A stretch of DNA of 64,000 nt from contig JAFGOM010000097.1 in assembly GCA_016926505.1 (NCBI GenBank), positions 1 to 64,000 of the forward strand, read 5' to 3'. The stretch is from Methanospirillaceae archaeon (lineage in GTDB: Archaea > Halobacteriota > Methanomicrobia > Methanomicrobiales > Methanospirillaceae). This document shows positions 41,735 to 51,742 of the stretch, one piece after another. Both the position numbers and the translations under genes were made by a program. Position 1 is the stretch's first letter. The number at the start of each line of letters is the position of its first letter. Under the pieces are notes generated by a model. It saw only the letters and a program-made list of their open reading frames with translations. It had not been told where the DNA came from and did no database searches.

Positions 41735-42378
41735 GAACCGGGATCATCATTTACCTCTCTCTTTGTGCCATGCTCTCAGTCGGGGCTGCCCTGTATATCT
41801 TCTGCTGGTGGGCTCTGGCAGCGGTCCGAAACCCGGAAACGAGAACACTTGCCGGGATGAGGTGGATACTCCTTTTTACCGGGTGTATCGCTCTCCTCGT
41901 ATGGTGGACAGGAGGAGACGCGATATCGTATTTCACAAGGATTACCGCGGTGCTTCTCATTGCATCATTTCTGTACCATGACCAGAAGGATAACGATCTC
42001 CTCGACGTCTCGGTCTGGCTGGCTAAAAACCGTATCGGATTTGAGATAGGCCTCATAGCAGAGATGACTCTGGGAACCATCAGGCTGATTAAAGCAGATC
42101 TTCTCCAGATCCGGGCTGCGATGCATCTGAAAAACCAGAAATTTTCCCTCGCTACGGTTCCTGCGGTCATCTCTCTGGAACTCTTTACTCTGCTTCACCG
42201 GGCCATGCAGCAGGGAGATCTTCTCCAGACAAGGGGGTATGCAGGAGGAGGATCGTACGTCCCGGTATTTCTGACAACCCGGGAAGATATTGTCCTTGCA
42301 CTTCTCGCTATTCCTGCCGCATTTTTCCTGATTTTCCCACTTCAAGACCTTTTTAAGGATCTCCTTCCATATGTATAA
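41716..42378 (+). CDS. ECF transporter T component (membrane)
   Basis: 220 residues with membrane helices at about 8-30, 48-65, 72-85 and 190-210. Two helix-coupling regions carry the short Ala/Arg motifs of T components: LLQIRAAMHLK and LLQTRGYAGG, the latter an 'ARG'-like coupling motif. It overlaps the second ATPase by 19 bp. With BioY and the two ATPases it completes a dedicated biotin importer. Confidence 0.87.
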   Translation: MQDPRIRTGIIIYLSLCAMLSVGAALYIFCWWALAAVRNPETRTLAGMRWILLFTGCIALLVWWTGGDAISYFTRITAVLLIASFLYHDQKDNDLLDVSVWLAKNRIGFEIGLIAEMTLGTIRLIKADLLQIRAAMHLKNQKFSLATVPAVISLELFTLLHRAMQQGDLLQTRGYAGGGSYVPVFLTTREDIVLALLAIPAAFFLIFPLQDLFKDLLPYV

Positions 42379-42414
42379 CTACTGATTCTCTCAATCATCA
42401 TACCGAGGTGAATA

Positions 42415-44160
42415 ATGAGCGGCTCTCGCAGCACCAAACTCTCAATAACAGACACTACCTTACGGGATGCCCACCAGTCCCTTATTGCGACGCGAATGCG
42501 TACATCAGATATGACCCCGATTGCCCAGGCAATGGACAAAGCAGGATTCTGGTCAGTCGAAGCATGGGGTGGTGCGACCTTTGATACCTGCATCAGATTT
42601 TTAAACGAGGATCCATGGGAACGGTTACGCAGTGTAAAGAGTAAACTCCACAACACCAGGATACAGATGCTGCTGCGGGGACAGAATCTGGTCGGGTACC
42701 GTCACTACTCTGATGATGTCGTTGATAAATTCGTTGAACTCTCCCATGCAAACGGCGTTGATATCTTCCGGGTATTTGATGCCCTCAATGACATCAGGAA
42801 CATGGAGAGATCCATGAAACGGGTCAGGGATCTCGGAGCACATCTCCAGGGAACAATAGCCTATACCACGAGCCCGGTCCATAGCATCAAAGGATTTGTC
42901 AGTATGGCCGAGGAACTCTATGCCCATGACTGTGACTCAATCTGCATCAAGGATATGGCAGGACTTATCCTGCCAGAGGAGGCACGGGAACTGGTAACCG
43001 GGATAAAGGATACCATTGATACCATACTGGACCTGCACTGCCACTCGACAAGCGGGGTGGCACTCATGAGTTACCAGGCTGCCGCCGAGGCCGGTGTTGA
43101 TATCCTTGATACCGCCATGTCACCATTCTCAAACGGAACCAGTCAGCCGCCGACCGAGAGTGTTGTTGCTGCGTTTACCGGTACCCCCCGGGATACCGGT
43201 ATCGATCTCGTTGTTTTGCGTGATATCAAGAACCACTGCCAGAGACTGAGAAACCGCTATGAAGGACTCTTTACCCCTGTTGCCGAACGTGTGGACAGTG
43301 ATGTCCTGCTCTACCAGCTGCCGGGAGGGATGATAACAAACCTGGTCTCCCAGTTAAAGGAGCAGGATGCATCTGACAAACTCGATGAGGTATTTCTCGA
43401 GGTTCCCCGTGTCAGGGAAGATCTCGGATATCCCCCCCTCGTAACCCCGACATCCCAGATCGTAGGAACGCAGGCGGTATTTAACGTCCTTTTAGACGGG
43501 GAGCGGTACAAGAACGTGACAAAGGAGGTGAAGGATTATGTCAGGGGATTATACGGAAGACCCCCGGGACCGATATCTCCTGCAATCAGGAAACTCATCA
43601 TCGGTGACGAGGAGGTAATCACCTGCCGCCCTGCTGACCTGCTGGAGCCCATGTATGAAAAGATGAAGACCGAGGCAGAATCATATGGTTTTATCAGGAA
43701 GGAGGAGGATGTCCTGACCTATATCCTGTACCCGGCTGTTGCCCCGTCATTCCTGAAAGGTGAACGGATATGTGAGGATATTCCTCAGGTTCAACTGACC
43801 GCAGTCCCTGCAGCAGGAGTAATCCCCGGCCGGCTCGAGGTTGAGGTAGATGGTGAGATCTTCTCGGTTCGTATCGTGTCAGTGGAAGGCCAGGCCACGG
43901 CTCAGGATGTTCCCGGAACCGGTAAACCCCCCAGAGGAGAGATTCCCGGGGGAGTGAAGAGCAACATGCAGGGAATGGTTCTCCAGTTACCGGTCGGACG
44001 GGGTGATATCGTGGAGAAAGGGGACACCCTCGTGGTACTTGAAGCAATGAAGATGGAAAATCCCATTCACTGCCCGCGGTCAGGCAAGGTCACCGAGATA
44101 TTCATCGAGGTCGGTGACACGGTCCAGAACGGGGATGTGCTTCTGGTGATCGAGCAATGA
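42415..44160 (+). CDS. pycB: Pyruvate carboxylase subunit B
   Basis: 581 residues. It carries the carboxyltransferase domain and the biotin carrier. The first domain opens with [12 protein letters not shown] (13-20 region) and shows [25 protein letters not shown] and HCHSTSG. Residues ~500-581 are the biotinyl domain, with the biotinylated Lys546 in EAMKMEN. The two-subunit form makes oxaloacetate from pyruvate for biosynthesis in methanogens. The stop overlaps pycA by 4 bp. It is 36 bp downstream of the ECF T component, so uptake, ligation and use of biotin may be transcribed together. Confidence 0.95.
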   Translation: MSGSRSTKLSITDTTLRDAHQSLIATRMRTSDMTPIAQAMDKAGFWSVEAWGGATFDTCIRFLNEDPWERLRSVKSKLHNTRIQMLLRGQNLVGYRHYSDDVVDKFVELSHANGVDIFRVFDALNDIRNMERSMKRVRDLGAHLQGTIAYTTSPVHSIKGFVSMAEELYAHDCDSICIKDMAGLILPEEARELVTGIKDTIDTILDLHCHSTSGVALMSYQAAAEAGVDILDTAMSPFSNGTSQPPTESVVAAFTGTPRDTGIDLVVLRDIKNHCQRLRNRYEGLFTPVAERVDSDVLLYQLPGGMITNLVSQLKEQDASDKLDEVFLEVPRVREDLGYPPLVTPTSQIVGTQAVFNVLLDGERYKNVTKEVKDYVRGLYGRPPGPISPAIRKLIIGDEEVITCRPADLLEPMYEKMKTEAESYGFIRKEEDVLTYILYPAVAPSFLKGERICEDIPQVQLTAVPAAGVIPGRLEVEVDGEIFSVRIVSVEGQATAQDVPGTGKPPRGEIPGGVKSNMQGMVLQLPVGRGDIVEKGDTLVVLEAMKMENPIHCPRSGKVTEIFIEVGDTVQNGDVLLVIEQ

Positions 44161-45635
44161 CCTATTTTGATAAGCTTCTTGTTGCAAACCGGGGAGAGAT
44201 TGCCATACGGGTCATGCGGGCCTGCCGTGAATTAGGTATTGAGTCACTTGCCATCTATTCTGACGCGGATAAGAACGCACTTCACGTTCATTATGCTGAT
44301 GAGGCTTTTTCTGTTGGTGCCTCCCCGCCATCGCAGAGCTACCTGAATGTGGATAAAATCCTCAAAGTCGCACATGCAGCAGGAGCCGAGGCTATCCATC
44401 CGGGGTACGGGTTTCTCGCAGAAAACGCAGAGTTTGCAGCACGGTGTGAGAAAGAAGGGATCTGCTTTATCGGCCCTTCTTCTTCTTCCATCGCCATGAT
44501 GGGATCCAAGATTGCATGCAAGCAGAAAATGAAGGATGCAGGTGTACCGGTTCTGCCAGGGACTGACGGAGGGGTCACCGATGCAGACCAGGCAGCCCGG
44601 ACTGCTGATACCATCGGGTACCCGGTTATCATCAAGGCAAGTGCCGGGGGCGGGGGAATCGGGATGCATATCGTCAATTCTCCGGAGGAACTGACAGAGG
44701 CAATCGAGAAATCCATGCGGATTGCAGAGTCGGCATTTGGTGACAACACCGTCTTTGTTGAGAAATATCTCGAGAAACCCCGACATATCGAGGTACAGGT
44801 TCTCTGTGACCAGCACAATGACCGGGAACATTTATATGAACGTGAATGTTCCATCCAGCGCAGGCACCAGAAGCTCGTCGAAGAGGCACCCTGTCCGATT
44901 ATGACAGACGATCTGCGGGAGATGATGACCGAATCTGCTCTTCGGGTTGCAGAGGTCTCTCGTTACGTCAATGCCGGGACCGTTGAGTTTCTCTACAGTA
45001 ACGGGGAGTATTACTTCATGGAGATGAATACCCGGCTTCAGGTCGAACATACTGTGACCGAACTTATCACCGGTATCGATATCGTGAAAGAACAGATAGC
45101 GATAGCGGCAGGAGAACCCCTGATGTTCCCGCAGGAGACCATTACGATCAGGGGTCATGCCATTGAATGCCGGATCAACGCAGAGGATCCCATCAATAAC
45201 TTCTCTGCCGATCCCGGAAAGATTACCCGGTACCGGTCTCCCGGGGGTCCGGGAATAAGGGTTGATTCAGGGATTCACCAGGGATACTCTATCCCGCCGT
45301 ATTACGACTCTATGATTGCGAAACTTTGTGCCTGGGGAATGACACGGGATTTTGCCATTGCCCGGATGAAACGGGCGATATACGAATATGTCATCCTTGG
45401 GATCAAGACGACACTGCCGCTTCATCATGCGATTATGCATAATCCTGATTATATTACAGGAAATACCCATACCCACTTCCTCCAGGAGCCTCATATCCAA
45501 AAGACACTAAAACGGTACATTCAGGAGGATGAGACCCGGATGAACCAGCTCTCAACGCCGCTCCGCAGCGAGAAGAAGATTGCAGCGGTCGCGGCAGGAG
45601 TCCAGGCCTACATCTCACAGGGAAAGAGTCTATAA
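44157..45635 (+). CDS. pycA: Pyruvate carboxylase subunit A (biotin carboxylase)
   Basis: 492 residues of ATP-grasp biotin carboxylase. It starts [25 protein letters not shown]; the ATP loop is [11 protein letters not shown], and other marks are [34 protein letters not shown] and [12 protein letters not shown] with the catalytic residues. Length is normal. It overlaps pycB by 4 bp; B before A is unusual compared with some methanogens where the order is reversed. Confidence 0.95.
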   Translation: MTYFDKLLVANRGEIAIRVMRACRELGIESLAIYSDADKNALHVHYADEAFSVGASPPSQSYLNVDKILKVAHAAGAEAIHPGYGFLAENAEFAARCEKEGICFIGPSSSSIAMMGSKIACKQKMKDAGVPVLPGTDGGVTDADQAARTADTIGYPVIIKASAGGGGIGMHIVNSPEELTEAIEKSMRIAESAFGDNTVFVEKYLEKPRHIEVQVLCDQHNDREHLYERECSIQRRHQKLVEEAPCPIMTDDLREMMTESALRVAEVSRYVNAGTVEFLYSNGEYYFMEMNTRLQVEHTVTELITGIDIVKEQIAIAAGEPLMFPQETITIRGHAIECRINAEDPINNFSADPGKITRYRSPGGPGIRVDSGIHQGYSIPPYYDSMIAKLCAWGMTRDFAIARMKRAIYEYVILGIKTTLPLHHAIMHNPDYITGNTHTHFLQEPHIQKTLKRYIQEDETRMNQLSTPLRSEKKIAAVAAGVQAYISQGKSL

Positions 45636-45642
45636 CCAGATC

Positions 45643-45978
45643 TCATTTCCCCTGCACCCGGGTCTCGTCAAAGACCCATGCCAGATATTCCGGTGATCCA
45701 CCGGTAACCGGCAGGACTATCACTTCCGGCAGGTCGTAGGGGTGAATATCCTGAATCTTTCTTGTTACTGCATCCACCCTGTCCCTAGCGGTTTTTAAGA
45801 TCATAAGCACCTCCGGTTCCGTGCAGACTGCTTCATCCCACCGGTAGACTGACTCGACCGCAATCAGGTTGATACAGGCAACCATTCTCTCATCCAGAAG
45901 AATATGTGCCAGCGATTCTGCTTCCTGCGGGGGAGCAGTGCAGTAGAGAACAACGATCTCGGTATCCGGTCTGTTCAT
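45643..45978 (-). CDS. cutA: Divalent-cation tolerance protein CutA
   Basis: 111 residues from ATG 45978 (a TTG lies two codons earlier). CutA forms a trimer with ferredoxin-like folds. Signature segments are VLYCTAPPQEAESLAHILLDERMVACIN, SVYRWDEAV and MILKTARDRVDAVTRKIQDIHPYDLPEVIVLPV. A role in metal tolerance is the family name rather than proven. It converges on pycA with 7 bp between the stops. Confidence 0.93.
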   Translation of the reverse strand: MNRPDTEIVVLYCTAPPQEAESLAHILLDERMVACINLIAVESVYRWDEAVCTEPEVLMILKTARDRVDAVTRKIQDIHPYDLPEVIVLPVTGGSPEYLAWVFDETRVQGK

Positions 45979-46172
45979 ATGCAAGGGGATCGGGTTTCAT
46001 CTCATATGAACCCTTCTTGTAATTTTCGGGAAAGCAGATACCAGAGATGAGTGATAAAACAAGCCCACCTTATCACGTATCCCATGAGGAGAGAGAATAG
46101 AGGTTTTTCACGCCTAAAGGATGTTTTTTTGAGGAGCAATCTCTCTTATGAGATGAGACAGGTTATCTTTCT

Positions 46173-46182
46173 CCCCCCCCCC
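46173..46182. repeat. C10 homopolymer in an intergenic region
   Basis: Ten C residues between the cutA start and the 3' end of the next minus-strand gene. On the minus strand it is G10 about 195 bp upstream of cutA. Function unclear; it is prone to length change. Confidence 0.5.
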
Positions 46183-46245
46183 GCTAAAACCGGATATGTT
46201 TCATCCAGGCCTGTCAGGTTATCAGATAGGTTCCCGAATATGGTA

Positions 46246-46473
46246 TTAATCCGGATCTCTCTTCCTGAACCGTTTCTGATACATCTCCTCGATAAAATCC
46301 GGGAGCGGTGCCTTCCAGGGTTCCTGTTTCTGGTTCGCAAGACTCCCCATCTTTTTTGGGTTCATCCCCAGCTCTTTTGCCATCTCCACGTGCCGGTCAG
46401 ACAGGTGGTATTTTCTCTGGACATCGGACCATAAAAGGAGATGACTGGAATGGTTCTTTCGTTTTTTTGTCAT
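46246..46473 (-). CDS. Small hypothetical protein
   Basis: 75 residues, basic, no membrane segment. It contains WSDVQRKYHLSDRHVEMAKELGMNPKKM, helix-rich, and ends FIEEMYQKRFRKRD. This resembles small conserved hypothetical proteins found in many bacteria and archaea; I know no function. It is transcribed alone. Confidence 0.6.
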   Translation of the reverse strand: MTKKRKNHSSHLLLWSDVQRKYHLSDRHVEMAKELGMNPKKMGSLANQKQEPWKAPLPDFIEEMYQKRFRKRDPD

Positions 46474-46678
46474 GTGAGTTTCCTATCAGTTATCCAAAAA
46501 TATGAAACCTGACCGGGATTTTATCTATGCGTTGTACCAGAGCAGGATCGCTGTTCCGATAATTTGAAATTCGCAGGGGAATGATACCGGGATGAGGATG
46601 GATCTCTTCCGTCAGGATCCTGACAGGCCACACAAGACACATGCGTGAAGAGCCGGCTGTCATACCGATAGAAGAGAA

Positions 46679-47020
46679 TCAGGCATGACGATTGAGTTGA
46701 TCCTCAAGTTCAGCCCTCTCTTTCTTTAAATTCCTGATCTTCTTCTCAAGAGCAGCGATATCCTTGTTAATCCTCCGAATCTCTGCCATCTTCTTGTTCG
46801 TGAAATACTGCCCGGAATCGGGTTGTAGAGCCAGGTACTCCTCAAGCTGTCTGCGTAAAATCCGCAGATAGGGATTGCCATAGATATCACCTTCCCGAAA
46901 TTCCAGTTTTCCTTCCCTGATACCCCTGATGATGAGATCCCGTTCCACACCATATTCCTTTTTCGCAGTAACATCAGAGAGAGTAGCTCCTTTTTTGTTC
47001 CATTCACCATATTCAGCCAT
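46679..47020 (-). CDS. Hypothetical protein with C-terminal coiled coil
   Basis: 113 residues from ATG 47020 (an in-frame ATG lies two codons earlier). The N-terminal half (GATLSDVTAKKEYGVERDLIIRGIREGKLEFREG) resembles a small helix-turn-helix of the excisionase/MerR kind; the end (NKKMAEIRRINKDIAALEKKIRNLKKERAELEDQL) is a coiled coil. DNA binding is possible but unproven. Confidence 0.6.
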   Translation of the reverse strand: MAEYGEWNKKGATLSDVTAKKEYGVERDLIIRGIREGKLEFREGDIYGNPYLRILRRQLEEYLALQPDSGQYFTNKKMAEIRRINKDIAALEKKIRNLKKERAELEDQLNRHA

Positions 47021-47170
47021 TATCATCCTTAAATAATGTGAGTTCCCTGGATCTCATAAACCAGTCTCTCCTGCTCATCTGTTGATGAAGAAGATGTTAA
47101 AACCGATCAATCGGTACAACCTTACCAATATCGTTAAGTACGCAGAGATCATTCTTATAATGCACTTTGC

Positions 47171-47277
47171 GCTGCGGTGGCCTAGTCGGTTAGGGCGCCA
47201 GACTCATAGGGTTGTATCGCGTCGAGGCGTCTGTCTGAGACATCTGGAGGTCGCGGGTTCGGATCCCGTCCGCAGCA
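47171..47277 (+). tRNA. tRNA-Met (CAT) with a 33-nt intron
   Basis: Acceptor GCTGCGG/CCGCAGC with discriminator A; D arm GCC/GGC; anticodon arm CCAGA-CTCATA|A-TCTGG with anticodon CAT; T arm GCGGG-TTCGGAT-CCCGT. The intron is 47209-47241, inserted between positions 37 and 38, the usual place for archaeal tRNA introns. No CCA is encoded. The features fit an elongator tRNA-Met. Confidence 0.9.
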
Positions 47278-47388
47278 TCTACACCTATTTTCGTGTTTAA
47301 GGCAATTATAACCACAATTAGTTGACCCGCATGACACCTATCTTCATTCACAATCCCTATACTCTCCTGAAATCTGGATCATATACTA

Positions 47389-47406
47389 AGTAGTAGTAGT
47401 AGTAGT
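47389..47406 (+). repeat. (AGT)6 microsatellite
   Basis: Six AGT units in the intergenic region past the 3' end of the RelE-type gene. No function is evident. Confidence 0.7.
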
Positions 47407-47500
47407 GTCTAAGTATATAGTGCGCTGGATTTTACGATCAAGCAGCGAAAAGGATGATCCAAACGTGTGGATCATTGATGGATCATCAGTGGATCATGGA

Positions 47501-47770
47501 TCAGGTCTTGTAGATATTTTTCCGATGACCAATCTGGACAACCACTATTACCATGACTTCATCTTTGAAGGTAAGATACGCCCGATAATTCCCGATTCGG
47601 TAACGATAAACCCGCCCGTTGTATTTCCCTTCAATTTTATCCAGATATTTTCTTGGATTAGTAACTGTTTCAAGAAAAAGAAGTTTATCCCTGATCCTTT
47701 GAGCAACGGGTTTTTGAAGTCTGTTTAAATCGTCTTCGGCGTCTTTAGAGAGTTCTATACGGTAATGCAA
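47501..47770 (-). CDS. RelE-family toxin
   Basis: 89 residues, TTG start directly after the antitoxin stop. RelE pattern: YRIELSKDAEDDLNRLQKPVAQRIRDKLLFLE, DKIEGKYNGRVYRYRIGNYRAYLTF and IVVVQIGHRKNIYKT with the basic catalytic end. It should cleave mRNA at the ribosome. The antitoxin gene is upstream. Confidence 0.88.
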   Translation of the reverse strand: MHYRIELSKDAEDDLNRLQKPVAQRIRDKLLFLETVTNPRKYLDKIEGKYNGRVYRYRIGNYRAYLTFKDEVMVIVVVQIGHRKNIYKT

Positions 47771-47998
47771 TCAAATCCCCATTTCTTTGGCAATATCTCG
47801 AAGGGGTCTGTATCTCCCTGCATCAACATCTTCCAATCCCTTTATTATTCGCTGGTTTGTTTCTTCATCAATTTCTTCATCCTCATCATAATAATCAAGC
47901 AACCTAGTGATAACTTCAATGGGGGATTCATCAGACCGTGTTTTATGTTCAATAATCCTCTGCATCACATTTTCGGGAACTTCTAAAGACTCAATCAT
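47771..47998 (-). CDS. Antitoxin of the RelE pair
   Basis: 75 residues. The middle (SPIEVITRLLDYYDEDEEIDEETNQRIIKGLEDVDAGRYRPL) has the tail motif of the antitoxins at 13390 and 22726, though the DNA-binding start differs. The acidic stretch would cover the basic toxin. It is placed before the toxin as is usual. Confidence 0.78.
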   Translation of the reverse strand: MIESLEVPENVMQRIIEHKTRSDESPIEVITRLLDYYDEDEEIDEETNQRIIKGLEDVDAGRYRPLRDIAKEMGI

Positions 47999-48204
47999 AG
48001 TAAGTCATCACCCTCAAATCATATCAGATTGTTGGTATACTATATTTTTATTTATCATTTTGAATATGTTAATTGCTATCAAATAAAAAGAGAAAGTCAA
48101 ATATCGTGTTATATTAACGGTATTTTTTTTTGATCACCTTGTAATCGTGATCCCGATTAATAGCCCCATTTGATGTTCGAACAGGATGGAGGGATTTACC
48201 CCGG

Positions 48205-49431
48205 TTACGGGGATGGCACTTTCATCGGCATAAATTCACCGATATGGACGGGGGTACCATTCTGTATCTTCATAAGAGTGACTGTTTTTTCCGGAATATG
48301 AGTATTGCCGGAGTAGGAGAGATTACCGGTAACTCCGCAATAGAGGGAGATTTGATCCATCCCGTCCGGGAACGTCGCGGATTGTCCGGAACTACGAATA
48401 GCTTCTGCTACAATCATTACCGTATCATAGCCTAGACCGGCAAAGGGAACAGCCGGGCTCTGATACTCCTTTTGGTACCTGGTCATGAAACGTTGTTGCA
48501 TATCACTCCCGGGTGAGGGATCAAACCAGGTATGGGTTGTATAGTACACCATATCAATTCCCTCTGCACCTCCAGCAAGAAGGGTGGGGGAATCATACCC
48601 GTCTCCTCCCATAACCGGCATATAAAACCCTGCTTTACGAATCTCCTCGATAACCGGTTTTGCATCGGCCCAGGTCTCAGCAGATACAAAAACAATATCA
48701 GGTTCTGGATCCAGGAGAGAGAGGTTCGCTACCTGGGAAGAAAATCCGGCATCCGTGCTCTGGAAGGTATCTGTCTTTTGCACCGTTCCATCAAGTTCCA
48801 AAAACCGTCTTTTAAAATAATCAGCAAGAAGGGTGGGGTATCCCTTATCTGATTCATAAAGGACGTATACATTTTTCGCCTGCAGGGATCCGGCGGCATA
48901 TTCGGCACTAACAGCCGCCTGGGTATTATCGCCCATACAGGCAAGATAGAGATATTGAGGAACCTCATGAGGCAGACGGGGTGATGTGGCACCGGATGTG
49001 ATAAAGTAAACCCCATCCGATGCTGCTCTCTTTGCTGCAGGGAGCGTGTGATCAGGGTTTGACAAGCCGATGATAACAGGGATCGTCCCGGATGAAACCA
49101 GTTCGGTGACTCCTGCTACAATGGTATCAGTATCGGATTTCCCATTAACGAGGACTAGTTCGAGAGGCTTCCCGTTGATCCCTCCCTGTTCATTGATCAC
49201 CTGTACTGCAAGGTTTGCACCCTGCATTGAGGGGATATCAAAAGTTGCCTCTGATCCCTCGAGGTTATAGACCGCACCGATCCGGATAGTCTCATTACCT
49301 GGAATGGGTGATGAATTATCTGATGGCAGTATGCTGTTATTCTGATAAGAAGAGCACCCTGAAAGAAAAACGGCTCCTCCGATCAGAAGAAGAATGAATG
49401 CCTGAATAATGGTGAAACCAGTATCGTTCAT
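48205..49431 (-). CDS. Branched-chain amino acid-type substrate-binding lipoprotein
   Basis: 408 residues. A signal peptide ends in LSGCSS, a lipobox with Cys26, so the protein is probably lipid-anchored outside the cell. The rest is a periplasmic-binding-fold type I protein of the LivK/Leu-Ile-Val family: RIGAVYNLEGSEATFDIPSMQGANLAVQVINEQGGINGKPLELVLVN, then FVSAETWADAKPVIEEIRKAGF and VPFAGLGYDTVMIVAEAI. No LivHMGF transporter genes are next to it, so it may feed a distant transporter or serve as a sensor. Confidence 0.88.
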   Translation of the reverse strand: MNDTGFTIIQAFILLLIGGAVFLSGCSSYQNNSILPSDNSSPIPGNETIRIGAVYNLEGSEATFDIPSMQGANLAVQVINEQGGINGKPLELVLVNGKSDTDTIVAGVTELVSSGTIPVIIGLSNPDHTLPAAKRAASDGVYFITSGATSPRLPHEVPQYLYLACMGDNTQAAVSAEYAAGSLQAKNVYVLYESDKGYPTLLADYFKRRFLELDGTVQKTDTFQSTDAGFSSQVANLSLLDPEPDIVFVSAETWADAKPVIEEIRKAGFYMPVMGGDGYDSPTLLAGGAEGIDMVYYTTHTWFDPSPGSDMQQRFMTRYQKEYQSPAVPFAGLGYDTVMIVAEAIRSSGQSATFPDGMDQISLYCGVTGNLSYSGNTHIPEKTVTLMKIQNGTPVHIGEFMPMKVPSP

Positions 49432-49628
49432 ACAAAAATCTTACCTGGTATGGTATATGAATGATCTCCCACACCAAGTCAGACCCAAATGACAATAGCA
49501 TGCCGAAAAAATTACAGTCAGGTTTCAAATTTACCCAGGATGAGGTTTTGATTAAAGATGAAATGATAATAGTAGTTATCCAGATTGTCAGTCGGTAAAA
49601 ACTAACAACATCTTTGGAATTTAATCAG

Positions 49629-50192
49629 TTACTTATCGAAGAGTTTCTGTACCATATCCCGGTTTTTTTGATATCTGGCCATATTTTCCGAACCCGGATC
49701 AAGTTCTATTGCTTTATCGTATGCATCAAGGGCTTCTTCGTATCTGCCAAGCATGTAATAGGAACTTCCCAGATCATTCCATAGGACGGCATTGAACTCA
49801 CCAGGTTTGTATGCATTGCCGATCTTTATCGCTTTCTTTGTGGCAGTGACTGCCTCTTCACACCGGTCCACGTGACATAAGGCCCTGCCCTTGTAAACCC
49901 ACGCCATCCAATGATCTGGTTTTATCATGATGGCATGGTCCATATTCAAAATAGCCCCTTCATAATCACCAGCTTCAAATAATTCTTCACCCCTGATATA
50001 CCAGTCACTCGCCTCTATTCCTTGATTTCTTTCCCGTAGGGATTCATCAGATAATCTCGTATTTGAATGAGAACAGGTAATACAGGTATCGCTATCAAAA
50101 TACCTTGAGGGATACATGGAAGCACTAATCGGACAAATAATTGAGATAATTCCCAGTAGTAATAAAAAAAACGTGATTGTGATTTTTTTCAT
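49629..50192 (-). CDS. Secreted TPR-repeat protein
   Basis: 187 residues with a signal peptide (MKKITITFFLLLLGIISIICPISA). At least three tetratricopeptide repeats follow, for example ASDWYIRGEELFEAGDYEGAILNMDHAI, HWMAWVYKGRALCHVDRCEEAVTATKKAI and VLWNDLGSSYYMLGRYEEALDAYDKAI. TPRs bind protein partners; the partner outside the membrane is unknown. Confidence 0.88.
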   Translation of the reverse strand: MKKITITFFLLLLGIISIICPISASMYPSRYFDSDTCITCSHSNTRLSDESLRERNQGIEASDWYIRGEELFEAGDYEGAILNMDHAIMIKPDHWMAWVYKGRALCHVDRCEEAVTATKKAIKIGNAYKPGEFNAVLWNDLGSSYYMLGRYEEALDAYDKAIELDPGSENMARYQKNRDMVQKLFDK

Positions 50193-50361
50193 AAATTAGA
50201 TTTTTTTTCCCTGTCTTTTAAATCTGCTGATTTAATTTTCAGCCATTTTTCTGCTCAATTGTCAGAAAGGTAGCGAAATGTATCAACCGCTCCTATTCAC
50301 CTGAATAGGACGGAGGCAACCCTAATCCAAAACAAGTTGCTATCTGATTCAAATACCCATT

Positions 50362-51627
50362 CTAACCGAGGAGAACAGGGTAATCGCCTTTTGAAAGAGA
50401 TTTAAGATAACGAGGCATTCGAGCAAGATCACAAACAACCCGTTCGTGGATCTCTTCAAGGGTCGGGTGCGACCGTATGAGTTGCCCGTCCCGTACCACC
50501 GGTTCAACGAGGCATTCGCCGTCGGTACCCGTTCCCCACCTGACGACCTCATCGTGATCCATCACGCCATCCCGGTATCTCCTGACAATCTGCCGCATAT
50601 AGGGAAAAGTAACCTTCCCGGGACTGAACTTGACCTTCGGCTCCCCGTCATACTCAACCAGCTTGTATGCCATCTCAAGGTACGGCTGGTCTGAAGCAGT
50701 AATAATGCAGGTCCCGACCGCAAAGGTATCGATCGGGACACCCCCAGAGATCCATTGGTCAATATCATGCTCAAAAACCCCGCCACTGACGAGGATCCTG
50801 ATCTCGGAAAGATTCTCTGAGTCAAGAATTGCCCGTACCTCCCTCACCAGAGCAGGGATATCACCGCTGTCTATCCTGACAGCAGCAACCGCAAGGCCCT
50901 CCCTGACAAGCCTGACCACGAGGTGTGCTGCTGCAATGGTATCGTACGTATCGATGAGAAGGACGGGTTTATCAGGAAAAGAATGGATGTAGGCACGAAA
51001 TGCCTCTTCTTCGTCCGGAAAGGAGAGGATATACGAGTGTGCCATGGTGCCATACACCGGGATCCGGAACGCGGCACCGGCCTGCAAATTGGAAGTGCCT
51101 GCAAATCCGGCAATGTACGTTGCACGGGCACCAAACAGCCCTGATTCGAGACTGTGAGCCCTCCGTAAGCCGAAATCAATGACAGGACGACCACCTGAAG
51201 CAGTAACACACCTGACAGCCTTTGACGCGATCAGAGTCTGGTGGTGAATGATGTTAAGAATCAGGGTCTCTACCACCTGGCAGACCGGAAGACTCCCTTC
51301 TACCTGGACTATGGGTTCATCCCCAAAGAGAACCCGTCCTTCGGGAACGGCATAAATATCTCCGGAGAACCGGTAGTTCTCAAGTGCTCCAAGAAACTTC
51401 TCACTAAAACGATTCAGTGACCTGAGATACGCAATATCTTTTCTGGAAAAAGAATAGGACAGGACTGCATCAATCATCGTCTCAAGGCCGCATGCCACAA
51501 GGAAGTTCCGTTCCGGTCCCAGGTCACGGACATAGAGCGAGAAGACCGCATTCTTATCCTTTCCATGATCAAGGTAACTCTGTAGCATCGTCAGTTCATA
51601 GAGATCGGTATAAAGCCCGCCTGTCAT
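50362..51627 (-). CDS. Nicotinate phosphoribosyltransferase
   Basis: 421 residues from ATG 51627 (MTGGLYTDLYELTMLQSYL); the open frame extends 9 codons upstream without similarity. NAPRT makes nicotinate mononucleotide from nicotinate in NAD salvage. Family segments are FSLYVRDLGPERNFLVACGLE, IDFGLRRAHSLESG, IDTYDTIAAA and IRIDSGDIPALVREVR for the phosphate site. Typical length for archaeal NAPRT. It stands alone. Confidence 0.92.
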   Translation of the reverse strand: MTGGLYTDLYELTMLQSYLDHGKDKNAVFSLYVRDLGPERNFLVACGLETMIDAVLSYSFSRKDIAYLRSLNRFSEKFLGALENYRFSGDIYAVPEGRVLFGDEPIVQVEGSLPVCQVVETLILNIIHHQTLIASKAVRCVTASGGRPVIDFGLRRAHSLESGLFGARATYIAGFAGTSNLQAGAAFRIPVYGTMAHSYILSFPDEEEAFRAYIHSFPDKPVLLIDTYDTIAAAHLVVRLVREGLAVAAVRIDSGDIPALVREVRAILDSENLSEIRILVSGGVFEHDIDQWISGGVPIDTFAVGTCIITASDQPYLEMAYKLVEYDGEPKVKFSPGKVTFPYMRQIVRRYRDGVMDHDEVVRWGTGTDGECLVEPVVRDGQLIRSHPTLEEIHERVVCDLARMPRYLKSLSKGDYPVLLG

Positions 51628-51742
51628 GTAACCCTCAATAGTATCAGAAAACAAAAGGATAAACCTGGTGATTCTTCTTTATCGGGATGGAAATTCATAA
51701 AACTGAGATAATTATCTTTTTTATCCCCTGCAGGAATGGCGA

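Noticed and set aside
46051-46434. 127-codon plus-strand frame over the C10 tract
   Set aside because: Antisense to the small basic protein at 46246-46473 and without motifs.
47405-47728. 107-codon plus-strand frame
   Set aside because: Mostly antisense to the RelE-type gene, which has clear family features.
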